Below, piece by piece: positions 35,805 to 48,566 of a DNA stretch of 64,000 nt. The stretch lies in assembly GCA_028023455.1 (NCBI GenBank), contig JAQFVV010000353.1, forward strand, positions 680,001-744,000, given 5' to 3'. The notes under the pieces were generated by a model, which worked only from the letters and a program-made list of their open reading frames with translations, was not told the DNA's origin and did no database searches. The position numbers and the translations under genes were made by a program. Each line of letters begins with the position of its first letter. Position 1 is the stretch's first letter. The DNA comes from Epiperipatus broadwayi. Lineage: Eukaryota; Onychophora; Udeonychophora; Euonychophora; Peripatidae.

Positions 35805-37520
35805 AGAGATTTCTAAGTAATACATAGTTTCAGTGGAATTTGAATGTTGTAATTGACTATTTATTATTTTGCTGTTGAATAGGTTATATTTGCTTGTTCA
35901 ATGAGATTTATTTAAACTTCTTTGAATTAATAATCTTACTGTCTTTAATCAATTTGCAATCTTGAATGTCTATATAATGTTTTCCCCTGAAAATAAGAAC
36001 TAAACAGAAAATAAGCCCTAGCGTGATTTTTCAGAATGCTTATAATATAAGTCCTACCCTGAATATAAGCCCTAGTTAAGATTGTCAGCTACTTAGATGG
36101 TTGGTGGACATATTAAATTATAATGTAATGAATATATAAACAAACAATATTTTTGACATTAATGCTTTAAATAAATGGTAATATAAATTATATAATTCTT
36201 TTGTATTTTCTTATTGACAATTTTTGACACCTGTATAGAAAAACAATTTTATCTACCACAAGTCAGTACATTGGACAATTTATAATTTTATTTATATCTT
36301 TTGGGGTACTTATTTTATTTATTTTTAATATTTAGATTTAGAATGCTTGATTTAGGTTTAGAATTTTATCATGGTAGCTTTTAAATATTCAAGATAAAAG
36401 AAAAATTAGTTTGATTTCTTAAATATTTTTGTTTTCCTTTTAAATGATTTTATTAAAATAATTGAAGTGATTTTAATAATCAATGTTTAGCTTAAGTTAA
36501 ATCATCAATCTTTCTCCTTTAAAAAGGATATGCAAGTGAGTCTATTACAAGTAATTTGGAAAGTGTCTACAGTATTTGCACTTGATAACAGATGGACATA
36601 ATTGTGTTGTATATGAATCAGAATAATTCAATGTGCCATATATTTTAATGGATGTGTAAAATACAAAAACATTTTTGGAATTTTTGTGCTTGCATTTGTT
36701 TGTTGCTTTTGTGTAGACAAACCATTTTTAACTGTTAATCATTTTGTTACCGCTCCTATCTTACAAGTCTTTAATTTTGAGATAATTTTAAATTTAAATG
36801 GAATAATATTCTGATCAGCTATTCAAGTGATTATAAGAAAGGAATTATGGGGCTCCTCAGTTAAGAATCTTACAGATTTCTGTAAAGAAAAGAAATACTT
36901 ATATAAATGTACATTTTTATACTTGAATAAATGTAGATTTTTGTACATGAAAAAATAAAACATCCCCTGAAAATATCCCTATAGTGTCTTTTGGAGTAAA
37001 CATCAATATAAGACCTGATCTTATTTTTGAGAAAGCATGCTAAACAGATTGGATCATAAATAAAAATAGATATCAACCCTTAGTGTAAAAGGTTACCTTG
37101 ACAACAGATTGAGACTGTTGACTATTATTGATAGATTTAAGTGTTGACTGTTTTCATGCATTTAATTTATAAACCTATCTAGCCTTGAGCATTATTATCT
37201 TTATTATCTTAATAATATATAGTTTCAGTGAAATTTGAAAGGTATAATTGACTATTTATTAATCTGCTTTCAAAACACATTATATTTTCCTGTTTAATAA
37301 TGCTTATTTAAATGTTTTTGAATTAATATCATTTTTGAATCATCTTCTTTAGTGTATATTTCAACATATTCAGCCAGAGATAAAGGTGGGTATCTGCCTT
37401 TATTGTAAAATGTTGCCTTGACAACAAATTGAGATTATTTAATAATATTGGTATTGTTTATGTGTTGACTGCTTTCATGTATTTCTATTAACATATCTCC
37501 ATGTACAGTCATATTAAAAT
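35805..37520. repeat. Diverged direct-repeat units interrupted by a TIR element
   Basis: The unit with TAGTTTCAGTG, AATTGACTATTTATT and TTGAATTAATA occurs at about 35825-35930 and again at about 37209-37326. A second motif set (CCTTGACAACA-ATTGAGA, GTGTTGACTG, TTTCATG) occurs at 37094-37160 and 37414-37480. This suggests an older array of ~300-bp units into which the 35,980-37,041 element inserted. Confidence 0.55.
35980..37041. mobile_element. TIR element with CCCTGAAAATAAG termini
   Basis: The left end (TTTTCCCCTGAAAATAAG, 35980-35997) is roughly complementary to the right end (CTTATTTTTGAGAAAGCATG, from 37020). Just inside are repeated AATAAGCCCTAG-type motifs on the left (36005-36093). 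On the right are CCCCTGAAAATA (36964-36975) and AATATAAGACC. The interior has no ORF. This termini style is seen in non-autonomous DNA elements of several animal genomes; I do not name the family. It is diverged and therefore old. Confidence 0.5.
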
Positions 37521-37938
37521 TTTTTTTGTGTATGAATATTTGTGAATGTTTAAATTTCTAATATTAATTTGACTATTAGAGTAATTTAAATTCAGTTCTA
37601 AAAACATTCACATTTTTTTATTGTTTGATTAAGGATTGCTTTGCAATTTTAAGTTATCACTTGTACTTCAATCAAATTTGTTTTCTTTTTTTAAAAACAA
37701 GATAATTAATTAATTAGGTCAATATTATTTGATATGTAGAGCTGATAGATAACTTAGACTTATTTTTCATTTCCATATAAGGAATGAATAGAATTATTAT
37801 AGAAATGCATTATCTTATATTTATATAAAGACCAAAGAACTTTCTATTATTCAATCACCATGCCTCCAGTTCTAGGAGGAATTTGGACTTTTTATTATAA
37901 TAGATAGATTGGGGGGTAACATTCTAGCCATTGTGAAG
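37521..37938. other. AT-rich non-coding stretch
   Basis: No feature seen. Confidence 0.45.
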
Positions 37939-38766
37939 CTTCAGAAAAGGTTGTTTTCTCTTAGCATGTTGAAATCGCTTGAGGGTATAATTTCTATGCA
38001 AATGCACTGAAATATGCTGTTTAAGTGGCCATGCCACTATATAACATTCTATTCCAATGGTTAAGCATAGAAATATCCCATTTACTTGTCTGTGGCACTT
38101 ATTTCTATGCTACAGCACAGAAATAGGATGTTTATTCTGCTGCAGCGGATGCTGCCACTTACGGTGAACTTTGTATTACACAATTTATACCAACAATCCT
38201 ATTTTAAATTTAACTATGATTTTTATGAAATCACACTAAAATTCACGTTTGCATGAGATAAATCATGAGACCAATCGAAAATACCGGCTTTATTTTTGGC
38301 CACAATGTTGTTTTGAATAAATTCTTTCTTTTTATTCTTATTAAAATTACAAATTATATTTGCATGGTCGCAATGTTATTTTGGGGAAATTATTTCTTTT
38401 TATTCTAGTTAAAATTAACAATTTTATTTGTGTGGCCACGATGTTTTTGTTTTGGAGAAATTATTTATTTTTCTTCATGTTAAAATTTGATTTGCATCAC
38501 CACAATATTGTTTTTATTCTTGTTAAAATTACAAATTTCATTTTAGAAAAATAAAAATTAAAAAAAAAGGTTTATCCAATTTATTTTTTATTTATTTTAG
38601 ATAAATTTCATTATTTATGATTTTATTGTAAACATCAAAAAAAAGCATTATAAAGTTGAAAAAAAAAGAACAATGGCCCAGTAACATTATAATTTTGTTT
38701 GTTTACATAGAAATTACACCCTCAAGCAGTTTCAACATGCTAAGAGAAAACAACCTCAGAAAATTT
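37939..38766. mobile_element. 830-bp TIR element carrying a minisatellite
   Basis: The segment 37947-38005 (AGGTTGTTTTCTCTTAGCAT, then GTTGAAATCGCTTGAGGGTA) is complemented by 38706-38757. The inverted repeats are about 60-70 bp. The interior includes GC-richer sequence (AAGTGGCCATGCCACT near 38025) and a 68-bp tandem array at 38297-38550. No transposase. It fits a non-autonomous TIR element. Confidence 0.75.
38297..38550. repeat. 68-bp minisatellite, about 3.7 copies
   Basis: Units start at TGGCCACAATG (38297), TGGTCGCAATG (38365), TGGCCACGATG (38433) and TCACCACAATA (38497), spaced 68, 68 and 64 bp. Each continues with a GAAATTATTTCTTTTTATTC-like stretch and GTTAAAATTA. Confidence 0.85.
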
Positions 38767-41700
38767 TCAACGTTTACTAAAATATATGAAAAAGGAAAAT
38801 AAACTATGAATGAAGAGGTGAAAAATTGCTAAGATAATTATTTATTGGATTGTCTGCTTCAACTTTAAAGTAGTATTCTGAGTATTATCTTCCTTGCTTT
38901 TCTACTATTATTCATTCTCAAATCAACTATAAAGAATAGTCAATATAGAAAATGTTTCAAGACTACAACTTTTGTCATATATGCAAACTTGTACAAGAAG
39001 TATCAAATTGTCATCAATATTACAAATACCTCAGAAATCAGAGATTATTAATATGAGTATTCAATGGAAATTTGAGCATCTAATTAAGAAGCTATGTAGA
39101 AAAACTATAAGTTCTTTATTTATAATTTTTTACACACACTTTTATTAAAACTTTAGGAAGAAAAAAAATGAATCAATCATTTAATGATCTAACAATATAT
39201 TATAGATGTAATTTGCTTTTACTCACTCTTTCATTTTTTTTATTAATGTCAAAATACATTTCAAAATACTAAAGTAGATATGAAGGGGGGGGGTAATTAT
39301 ACCACTAATAATAGTCTTACCTAAATTAATGGAAGTTGAAAAAAAAAGTTTTTATGTATCTCTGTGGAAAAGTGATGCATTAGATTATATGTTACCTTTA
39401 TGAATCTTTAAATAAAACTTATTTTTGTGAAATTTACTATTTTTATGGATAAACAAAAATAAAAATGGTTTAAATAAGAAGAGTTTGCTAAATAATAAAT
39501 AAGGTGATAGATTACAAAATAAAAGATTTATCTTTATATCCATATTAAAAATCAATGATTTCTTAATTACTAAAATGAAATTTATTTATTTTAAGTGTTG
39601 CAAATATGTGTGTATGAATGTGATTTTATCATACAGAATTTGATTCATTAAGTGAATAATTTTAGAAGTGAATTATATTATTTATATATGAACTAAAATA
39701 TACTGAGGTACCAATTTCAAAAAGCTATATCGGTATTTGAAATATATGAACCTCTTTATGATACCATTTTAATTAAATGTAATAGAGTTAAAGAAAGATA
39801 AAGTGTTTATTAATCAGAATTTATTTTAATAACCGTAATAATTTATATTTTATCACTGGAATTGCATAACATTTGGATTATTCATTGTTGAATGCTTGCA
39901 GAATTATTTAAAGGACTAAATGTTTTACAGGATAATATTGATTATAATATAACCATCTATAATTTGTTTTTTAGAGAACATACTTACTATTATCCATATC
40001 CATTTATGAGTTAAGAGAAAAATTGACCATAGATTTAATTTTAATGTAGTCTTGTTTTATGAGCCCTAATTAGATGTTTGAATTAAGAAATTATCATAGC
40101 CCTGCTATATGCACCCATGAAAATGTTATGAATTGTTTTATATGACTTGTGTGTATTTGCTTATATTTGATGTTGTTGATGACATGAGTACATATAATTC
40201 ATAGTACATATAATTCATAGTAATTTTATTCTATCTATAAGGTATTTCAACTCTGATACCTTTTAAATGTGTTATGCAGTATGGGTACTATCATTGAGAT
40301 AAAGAACTGAAATGATTGATTATGAGGATCAAGAAATTTTAAAATTATGATCAAGAAATTATGCTTGGAATGTAAGAATTTGTAAGAGGTTAGGGGAAAA
40401 TTCATTTTGAAACAGTGTGATCCAAAACCATGAACATATATTACATAATTTGATTTCAAATATTATGTGTAATGTACTCATAAATCAATCTATAATTAGT
40501 GGTGAGAATAAATTAACATGTTATTGAAGCATAAAGTAAATTATTTAAAGAAAAAAATTATTTAGGATGTCTAAAATGAATGTCAAGTTCATCAACATAT
40601 AGATGTAAATTTAAAATACAAGATTTTGAGTTTTCAAATAATTGGTTTTTGTACATAGTTTATATATAAATAATACCATTATGATATTTGCTAAATTAAT
40701 ACTATCTTAATGTTCATTTTTTTAATATAGTGGTTTATAGATCAGAGTGAATCATGATTTCCTGATAATGACAATTATCTAATAAATTGGAGAAAATATG
40801 AGAAGTTTTTAAAAATAATTGTTTATTTTTTTTTATTTATTGTTAATTTATTTTATAGAATTTAATTCAAATATTGTGGCTATAGAGACATTCAATACAT
40901 TTTATGATTTAATAGTATCTTTATTAGAGAATTGAGGTTTAAACACAACCTAAATCGTCTTTCTGGTACTCATAGATGCTGGTGGTGACCAACCAAATTA
41001 GACATAGGTGATTAAAGAGATTAGATGGACATTGTATTTATAAACCTCCAAAGCATCTGTTTTATGGCATGACTAGTTTAAGTCTGATCATTATATTATG
41101 TTGTTTGATTTTAAAGGCAATGCATTTCATGTATTTAAATAGATCAGATTTAATCTGAAATTCTTATTATGATAATCATGTATTAACCAGTACCAGAGAA
41201 GTATTATTTTGTCTATTAACTGGCTATCTGAAAAATAAATCCTGAGTTTATTTATGACCTAAAAACTGATCAAGTTCCACCCATCCTGATCTTAATCTAG
41301 TCTATATTATAGACTGATTGCAGTAAACATTTTTCTTAGATCTATTATTAATTTTCCTATCCATAATCAATAACTTGGCACCATGTATTGAATGGGGGTA
41401 ACAATTCAACTTGTGATTAAAATATTTGATTGTGGTTAAATACTTTAATAAAATATGCATCATTTATAAAAGAGTGAGAACTGATTATGTAATAAGTTGT
41501 AAAAATAAAAAGTGAAATACAATAATGAGTGTGTGTATACTTTACCAAATTTTATTCATTAATGTCTAAACTTTAAAATATATATATATTTTCAAAAGCA
41601 AGCACTTATTATTAAGTAAAGTTTAACAAATATTTTAATGTAAGAAATAAAAAATCAATGTCTTAGTAGTTTTGGGTATTACATTAGCTAATTTATATTG

Positions 41701-44385
41701 ACATAAAAATCCAAATACACATACATCATATAAAATGGTTAATGGCAAAGGTAATATATGCAGTACTTAATGATTGCACTATACAAAGAAAGCAGAGCTT
41801 GAAGTTGTCTGCGTGTTCCTCACTGTACTATTTTTCATAAGATAGAGACAGATACTATTAGCTTATTGTACCACAAAATATTATATGGATGATAATAGTT
41901 CTCATCTTACGTGAGCATGATGTGACAATGTGGATTACAAACTACTTTGAGTGCTTGATTTTTTTTCTATAGCACATCTGTTAACTAATTTGTGTTTGGA
42001 GGTCTACTCATTTAACTACTTAGTTTACTTGTGATGATTTTTAATAATAAAACAGTAGAAAATATGCATTGACTATAAATCATAAAGTCTTTTACTTAAG
42101 AAGAATTATAGAAAATAATTATTTTATTTGCATAAAACATTTTTTTAAATGTGTGATTCACTCATTTTCATTAATAAATTAACAAATTCATTAACAATAC
42201 TGCAATGTTCCAACATATTATCTATATTGTATTTTTATATTGGACTATTTCCATCATCTAATATGAGTGTTGAATATATTTTTTCTGAATGCCCAATTTT
42301 AAAAATAATTGTGTCTAAAGTAAAACAATCTTCATATAGCAAACAGATCACAAACAGCCTTTCTATAGAGAGTAACAAAATAATAATCATCACTAGGCTT
42401 GCCATTTTCTGAGTGCGGCGGCTTTATTATTTTTATATTATTTTTTTTACTGCCTAGATACTTATTACTGACCAATAGTGGATGGCTGGCTATGTCATCT
42501 CTGAACAAGTTATCTATAACAAACGAAAAAACATTGGAACTTGAAAAAAATTCAAGTTTGACCTGCTTAAATTTATATGTCATTAGTAATATTTACTAAA
42601 AAAAATTTGAATTATAATTTTTTTAATTTGGTATTATTTTTGTATTAGTAAGCTATTTTCCTTGCTATCTAAGCAACAGTTTCTGATTAATCTTCTTCAA
42701 TTACTCTATTATAATCATTTTTAGCAGCTTTGTATGTGTGGACCAAGGTCCAAATTTTTCCTACATCTAATTCTTTAAAAAATAAATCATAGAATCCATG
42801 TAAGAATTATGAAATTAGATACTCTCAAACTAAGAAGTATATTTAAAAGAAGTGCCCTCTATAATGGAGGAATGACAGACCCCTAGAGTTCAAGGACCAC
42901 AGCGTGAAGCTCAATTCTGATGCTTCCAATGCTTCAACTTTATGTGACCTCTTGACTGATAAATTATTCTATTATTTTGTTTATATTTGTGAAAAGTTTT
43001 AATTTATTAGTAGCAATAATTTTGTTTAATGAAAATAAAAATTTTGCATTGCTGAAGTTTTCTTTCTTAAAATATTAAATTGCATAACAATAGATGCAAT
43101 TTACAGATTTTCTTTCTTCCACAATTTTATTTAAGAGAGACTTCAAAAGAGGTTTGTTATAGCAAAAATTATTTTTTGAAAGCAAAATGTATTTTTATAA
43201 CTTTTCCCTCCTGCTTCCATTTAAAAATTAGTATTATAATTTTCTTTTTACAAATATAACAAAGAAATTGTGAGATTTACCACACAACAATAAGAAAAAG
43301 TTGTTTAATTTCTTTTTTAAAAGAAGTTTTCAAATCTTTTTTATCAAGTTATTTAATATAGTTTCATTGTTCTTATTGTGCGCCTACTTTTAAATTATTG
43401 GTTTCCATGTTGTGAAAATATTTATTATTAAAAAGTTCCATTTTTAATAAAAGAAAGTATATTTACAATAAAATGTTTATATAACATTTTCAAAATAAAT
43501 ACAATTTCTTTTAAGTCGTTTCAGGGCCGCCACTATATATTTAGAAAAAGGAAATCTTGAATTTGACTTTGACAGAAGTATAGCCTCTTTTTCATAGTGG
43601 TTAAACCTTAACTATATTACAATAACAATTTTTTATGTAATGTTTAATGCATTGACAGTTATGTGATTAATTAAAATTAACCCAAGACTTTTTCCTCCAA
43701 CTAAAAATAGATAATGCCTATACACAAACAGGCCAGCTATTCAGAAACTAAAAAATGTTTGTTTATAAGCCTTTTGTTGCTGGGATATATGAAATGTTAC
43801 AATTTAGTTCCCAGAATGCCTGTGAGGTGTCACCCATGGCTAATTGCATTGAAATCACATTAGTATTAAACATTCCTGTTTGAACATGTTTAAGCTGATA
43901 GAACTAGTTGTTAGTTATTGAGAAGATAATAAATATCTGTAAAGTGGGTCTTAGTGTACTCATTGTTAGAAACTTTTTGGCCAAAAAATCAAATAAAAAC
44001 TCTTGCCTATTCACCCGACTCAGCTCCCTGTCATTTTTGATTATTTCTAAAATTAAAAACTGCACTGAAAAGATGATGGTTCTCTATTATAACTGATATC
44101 CAAAAGAATGTGAAACAGCTGTTCAGCAGTCTTTGTGAAAATGAGTTCCAGATATGCTTCAGAAATATGAATGCCATCCTAATCAGTATATAGATGAACA
44201 AGGGGACTTACTTTTAATGCAACACTATCCACTAGTGTACCATTCCAAATTTATATTTTATAAAGGTGCATTCTGGAAATTAAATTGTCACATCTTGTAT
44301 ACTTTATTTAAATGAAAGGCAGGTGATTACTGTAGGCACTTTATAAAATGTTAAGCAACTCAAAAATTGGTAATCCAGTATTTAC
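38767..44385. other. Long AT-rich non-coding stretch
   Basis: No supported gene. Overlapping frames at 42149-42412 (plus), 42332-42583 (minus) and 42399-42599 (plus) shadow each other and none is recognised. A GC-richer patch at 42850-42960 and a G9 run at 39285-39293 are noted. A 16-bp unit is doubled near 40187-40218. Confidence 0.45.
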
Positions 44386-44600
44386 CTTGCTATGACGTAA
44401 TTAGCCTGAAGGCACACAACTGTAATTATCCGATATTTGCGTCGTCGGAAGAACACATGAACGTTGTCATGGCAACGAAGACACTGACATGACTAATTCT
44501 AGAAATTTTATTTTTTGTTACATTACTATTACGTCATAAGCCTGAAGGCATACCGCTGTAATTATCCGAATTTACGAGATTTTTTTTTTGTCTTGATCCG
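44386..44600. repeat. Direct repeat with AGCCTGAAGGCA motif
   Basis: TGACGTAATTAGCCTGAAGG...CTGTAATTATCCGA at about 44392-44434 recurs at about 44530-44571. The block is richer in CpG than its surroundings. It is probably part of a mobile element that continues to 45,964. Confidence 0.6.
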
Positions 44601-44681
44601 CGAGATTTAAAAGTGTATTTTTTCCTATTTGTTGCATCGTTTTATTGAGTGCAGCAGCGTTTTTTTGCATACCATTTTCAG

Positions 44682-45085
44682 AGCTTTAATTTTCAGTGAT
44701 TTCAGAAAACTTTTTTAAGAAATCATTACTTCCTCAACAATTGTAAGTAATTTACATGTTATTTCTTCTACGATATTAAGTGGATGTATTTTATATTTTA
44801 TTAATTTCCCGGATTTTCTGAAAAAAACTCCCATAAGAAAAGGCACGTGGTTTGAAGGCTCCAGAATATCCTTCGTTCATTTTCAGTGTTTTAATAGTTC
44901 AGCAATTTTTTTACCATTTTTAAAAAAGAAATCATTACTTTCTCAACAATTGTAAGTAATTTACATGTTATTTCTTCTATGATATTAAGTGGATGTATTT
45001 TATATTTTATTAATTTTCTGGATTTTCTGAAAAAAAACTCCCATAAGAAAAGGCACATGGTTTGAAGGCTCCAGAATATCCTTTG
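44682..45085. repeat. Tandem duplication, ~200-bp units
   Basis: Units 44682-44875 and about 44880-45085 share AATCATTACTT-CTCAACAATTGTAAG, GATATTAAGTGGATG, CTCCCATAAGAAAAGGCAC and GGTTTGAAGGCTCCAGAATA. They differ by a few substitutions and small indels. Confidence 0.85.
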
Positions 45086-45224
45086 TAACGGCTCTCCGTT
45101 TTATATATTGTTGGTCCAGAGAATTAACGCCTATCCTATTTTGTGCTGACCAGTTAGAAATGGCGGACAAGACTGTGATTGACTGGAACAACTATCTCCG
45201 CGAAGTATGTGCATGGAAGCTGTT

Positions 45225-45964
45225 ACATAATGAAATTAAAATCATGATTTCCACATTTTATGTATACACATATTAAATTTTACAAGATTATAATGTAAAT
45301 TTGTTCAAACATTGTGCATGTAATTTTGCATTTTAAATCACATTCTGTTTTTGCTTTTTAAAAAAGAACGTAATCAATTATTATTTTCTTATTAATGACA
45401 CTAATCATTAACGTGCTCTTACATTCCAATGAGAGCTAAATGGTTGTATGTCCGGATATCGTGAGCTTCATAAACAATTAATAAAATCATCGTCTCAAAG
45501 ATTAATTATGTTGTCACCAGAAAACCAACACAACATGAGAGTGAAGTTGGTGCTAGTTGTATTTCCTCTTGAGAAAAATCTGATTTTTTTATCAGTTTGC
45601 AAACGAACTTGTTTATCGATAATAATTAAAACGTGTATAAAAAAAATGTAAATTACTGTACAGTAAATTATGCATAAAAATATATTATTTTGAATAAAAT
45701 TAAATATTATAGTTAAAAAAAGTTTATCTTATATCAATTTTTTTTAAATTTGAAATTTTTTATTAGTCATATTTTATTTCCTTATTTTTTTTGCGCGAAT
45801 TTTAAAGTAATTTTACATTGGTGCTTTGCTTTTACGCGAATTTTGAAAAATCACAGACCGCCCCCCCCCTTTTTTCAATGTAAGTTACATCTATTTTTGC
45901 GCGATTTCGTTTGTGCGTGTTTTCTGAGAAACCTATCTATCGTGTAAAACAAGACCCACGTGTA
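45225..45964. mobile_element. Partial relative of the 25.4-kb TIR element
   Basis: Positions 45228-45383 match 25585-25742, and 45468-45964 match about 26010-26449. The 3' end AAGACCCACGTGTA (45951-45964) corresponds to the GAGACCCAGGTGTA terminus. A matching 5' terminus is not found. Upstream sequence (44.4-45.2 kb) differs, so this is truncated, chimeric or a longer sister element. A C9 run sits at 45861-45869. Confidence 0.75.
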
Positions 45965-47408
45965 TATACACACACAACTGTAAGTGGTAAAATTAAATTT
46001 ATTTAAATTTTCAACTGAATTCATATTTATAATGAGAAGTGAGGAAAGTCTATTGTTGAAATCAGAAAAAATCTCTAGAATTGGAGATTTTGGATTAATG
46101 ATAGTATTAACTTAGAGTGTTTTTAATGTTTACAAATATTGTCATAAAAGTGACAGTTGTGGTCAAATGACTGAGAAATAATCAATTGTTAATAATAAAT
46201 TAATATTATCTGATGAACAATATTTCCTTGGCAAACATGAATAGGATTTTTGTTCATCAGTGTCTACATATTATTTTCAAGACCAACAGTGTTTTCCCAT
46301 TCTTCCTTCTTCAATCATTTAAATTACTTTCAGACCCAATCATTATAATCTTCTCATTCCATTGATTATCTTACTATAATAATTGTATCAATGAGAGTGT
46401 GTATTTATTCTATCATGTTTCTATCTTTTAATTACATGCACAGCATTTCTGATCCAAATTCCCTTTTTTAGTTTTTTTTATCTCAAGTCCTTGAGAACTA
46501 AGAAAACAGATATTAGGACTGGCTTAATAAATTAGCTTTAGTTGTGAGTTTACTTCAAGGCAGCACATTCACTAATGAGTTAGTTAAACAGAAGATCAAC
46601 TTGGTAAAAAAAAAATAGTATGTTTAGATAGCCCTATTTATGAATCCCCTATTTAGTATGAAAGAAAGGTCTTAGAAAATATGTTTAAAATGATTTGCTT
46701 CACACAGTTTGTTTAGTTTGTTGTGCTTAATGCATTATATCTGATGTATTGCAAAGAATAATGACAATTTGCTTCAAGCCACTCATTATTGACTTCATAA
46801 CCTCTCCTAATTTTAATCAGTTATTAAACAATACTAAAGTCAAGCTGACTCCAACCAGGCCCTCCAAATTAACTACAATATCAGCTGCAAAGAATCCACT
46901 TGCAATGCAATTTATTATGATTGATCTCATGCTACTAGTTTTGTACAACATATACATATATATTGAACCAGGTTCACTGAATATATTTGTTTATCTGGGT
47001 TTAATTATCTTTTATATGTAACTTTTGGCATCTAAACTTTAATACTTTAATACTACAGGAACAGACTGGCCCTTCAAGCAGAGGGAGAATACTATTGATA
47101 GCATAGCTATCAATAATGCAGATTGAGCTATACAAAGTATAACATGATCACATTTCCTGACCATGGTCCAACCTCGACTGCTGGACTCAAACCCTGTTAT
47201 CCAAAACAATTTATTTGTTTTGAGACTTAAACTCGGGCAACAGCCAACCATATTATACAGCTGGCATGCTAAGGGCAACAGGTATATAATCCAGCACTTG
47301 AAATATCCCAAGCTAGCTCCTTTTCTCAGTTGAGAGGGGGGATCTTTGGCATATTTATCCAACATGTATAACTATTTAGAAACTAATTTACTGGTGATGC
47401 AGTTACAA
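45965..47408. other. Non-coding stretch
   Basis: No supported gene. The region 47100-47340 is GC-richer. On the minus strand it includes GGTTTGAGTCC, a possible B box, but no convincing A box, and its 108-codon minus-strand frame is unrecognised. Confidence 0.4.
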
Positions 47409-47609
47409 GAGAGAATTAACCAAGTAACAGTAAAGCAAACCAATATTTAGTTTATACGCACACATATAATTATAACATAATATAATAAAGTTTATGTAAG
47501 AAATGTTAAAGAGAGAATTGACCAAGTAATAAAGCAAACCAATATTTAGTTTATACTCACACATATAAGTATTACATAATATAATAAAGTTTATGTAAGA
47601 AATGTTAAA
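47409..47609. repeat. 102-bp tandem duplication
   Basis: The two units start GAGAGAATT at 47409 and 47511 and share GCAAACCAATATTTAGTTTA and TATAATAAAGTTTATGTAAG. They differ by a 3-bp indel and a few substitutions, so this is a fairly recent duplication. Confidence 0.9.
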
Positions 47610-47664
47610 GATTACTTTAGAATATAATTATGCTAGTCTATTAGAGTTAATTTCATTAACACAT

Positions 47665-48091
47665 GTATGTGTAGACATTTATAATGGGAGAGGAAAAGTA
47701 TATTTAACTAGGTTTTATAAAAGCACACGACGCATTCATTGGTTCAGTTTTCTATTTGTTTTCTTGTCACTTGTCGACTACCAACTGGTTGACCTTTTGT
47801 TTTCCATTGTTGACAATGGGAGAGAGATTATCTGCAGCTTACATATCATGGGTCAAGTTTTGGATTTAGGTTGAGGACATCTGATGGTACTGAGGACTCA
47901 GGCTCAAAAACCAGCTGAACACTGCTACTATTCTTTAGCACCACATGTTTATAAGTCACCTGCGGTGATGAATGGGTTGAGGAACAAGCGTACTAAAAAC
48001 ATGGACAATTTTCCAATTTTTTCTGACTATCTTCTCTTTATCACAACAGAGCGTTAATAATAATAATAATAGTAGTAGTAGTAGTAGTAGC
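47665..48091. other. GC-richer segment ending in (AAT)n(AGT)n
   Basis: The segment is distinctly less AT-rich than its neighbours and ends in a trinucleotide tract (48057-48091), as some SINEs and LINE tails do. No Pol III boxes or protein domain are recognised. Possibly an unidentified retroposon. Confidence 0.3.
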
Positions 48092-48437
48092 AAAAATACA
48101 TATACTCTGAAGTTAGTTACATAATAATCTGTCTGTCTAATAATTTCCTTCTTTTTTTATACTTCTCCCTCCCATTGTTTTATCTTTATCTTGACTTAGA
48201 TCAAATTTAATTAATTCTTGCATTTTTTGCTATCTAATCTCATTTCAAGATTAATCTAACTATCTCATCGTTTTATATTGATGAAATAGTTTCTATGGTT
48301 TTAATTATTTTAATTGTTAGTTCTAATTTAGTCAGTAATCTTTTACTAATTACATTTAAAAGTTTTCCGTTTTCAAATTAACTTTTGTTTTGATTTTTAC
48401 ATTTACTTATTATTTAATATCAAATAATATAAGTATA
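48092..48437. other. AT-rich spacer
   Basis: Nothing recognised. Confidence 0.4.
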
Positions 48438-48566
48438 ATAAAATAATCCACTAGAATAAAACTACAAAATTTTAAAAAATCCCTATATAGCAAAGGATAT
48501 TAATCTTTAATTTTATATAGACATTTTTTAAAATTTTGTAGTTTTATTCTAGTGGATTGTTTTATT
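48438..48566. repeat. Fold-back element, 129 bp, near-perfect 43-bp arms
   Basis: AATAAAATAATCCACTAGAA at the left (48437) and its complement at the right enclose arms that pair almost without mismatch through AAACTACAAAATTTTAAAAA. The loop is 48481-48522. Confidence 0.88.

Noticed and set aside
38297-38550. CRISPR-like array
   Set aside because: Units are contiguous 68-bp tandem repeats with no unique spacers, and the genome is eukaryotic.
42149-42599. Cluster of three overlapping ORFs, considered as a transposase remnant
   Set aside because: No catalytic motif or hAT dimerisation signature could be placed, and the frames shadow one another.
47039-47365. 108-codon minus ORF and possible SINE with a B box GGTTTGAGTCC
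   Set aside because: No A box at the right distance, no repeat partner in the window and no protein family recognised.
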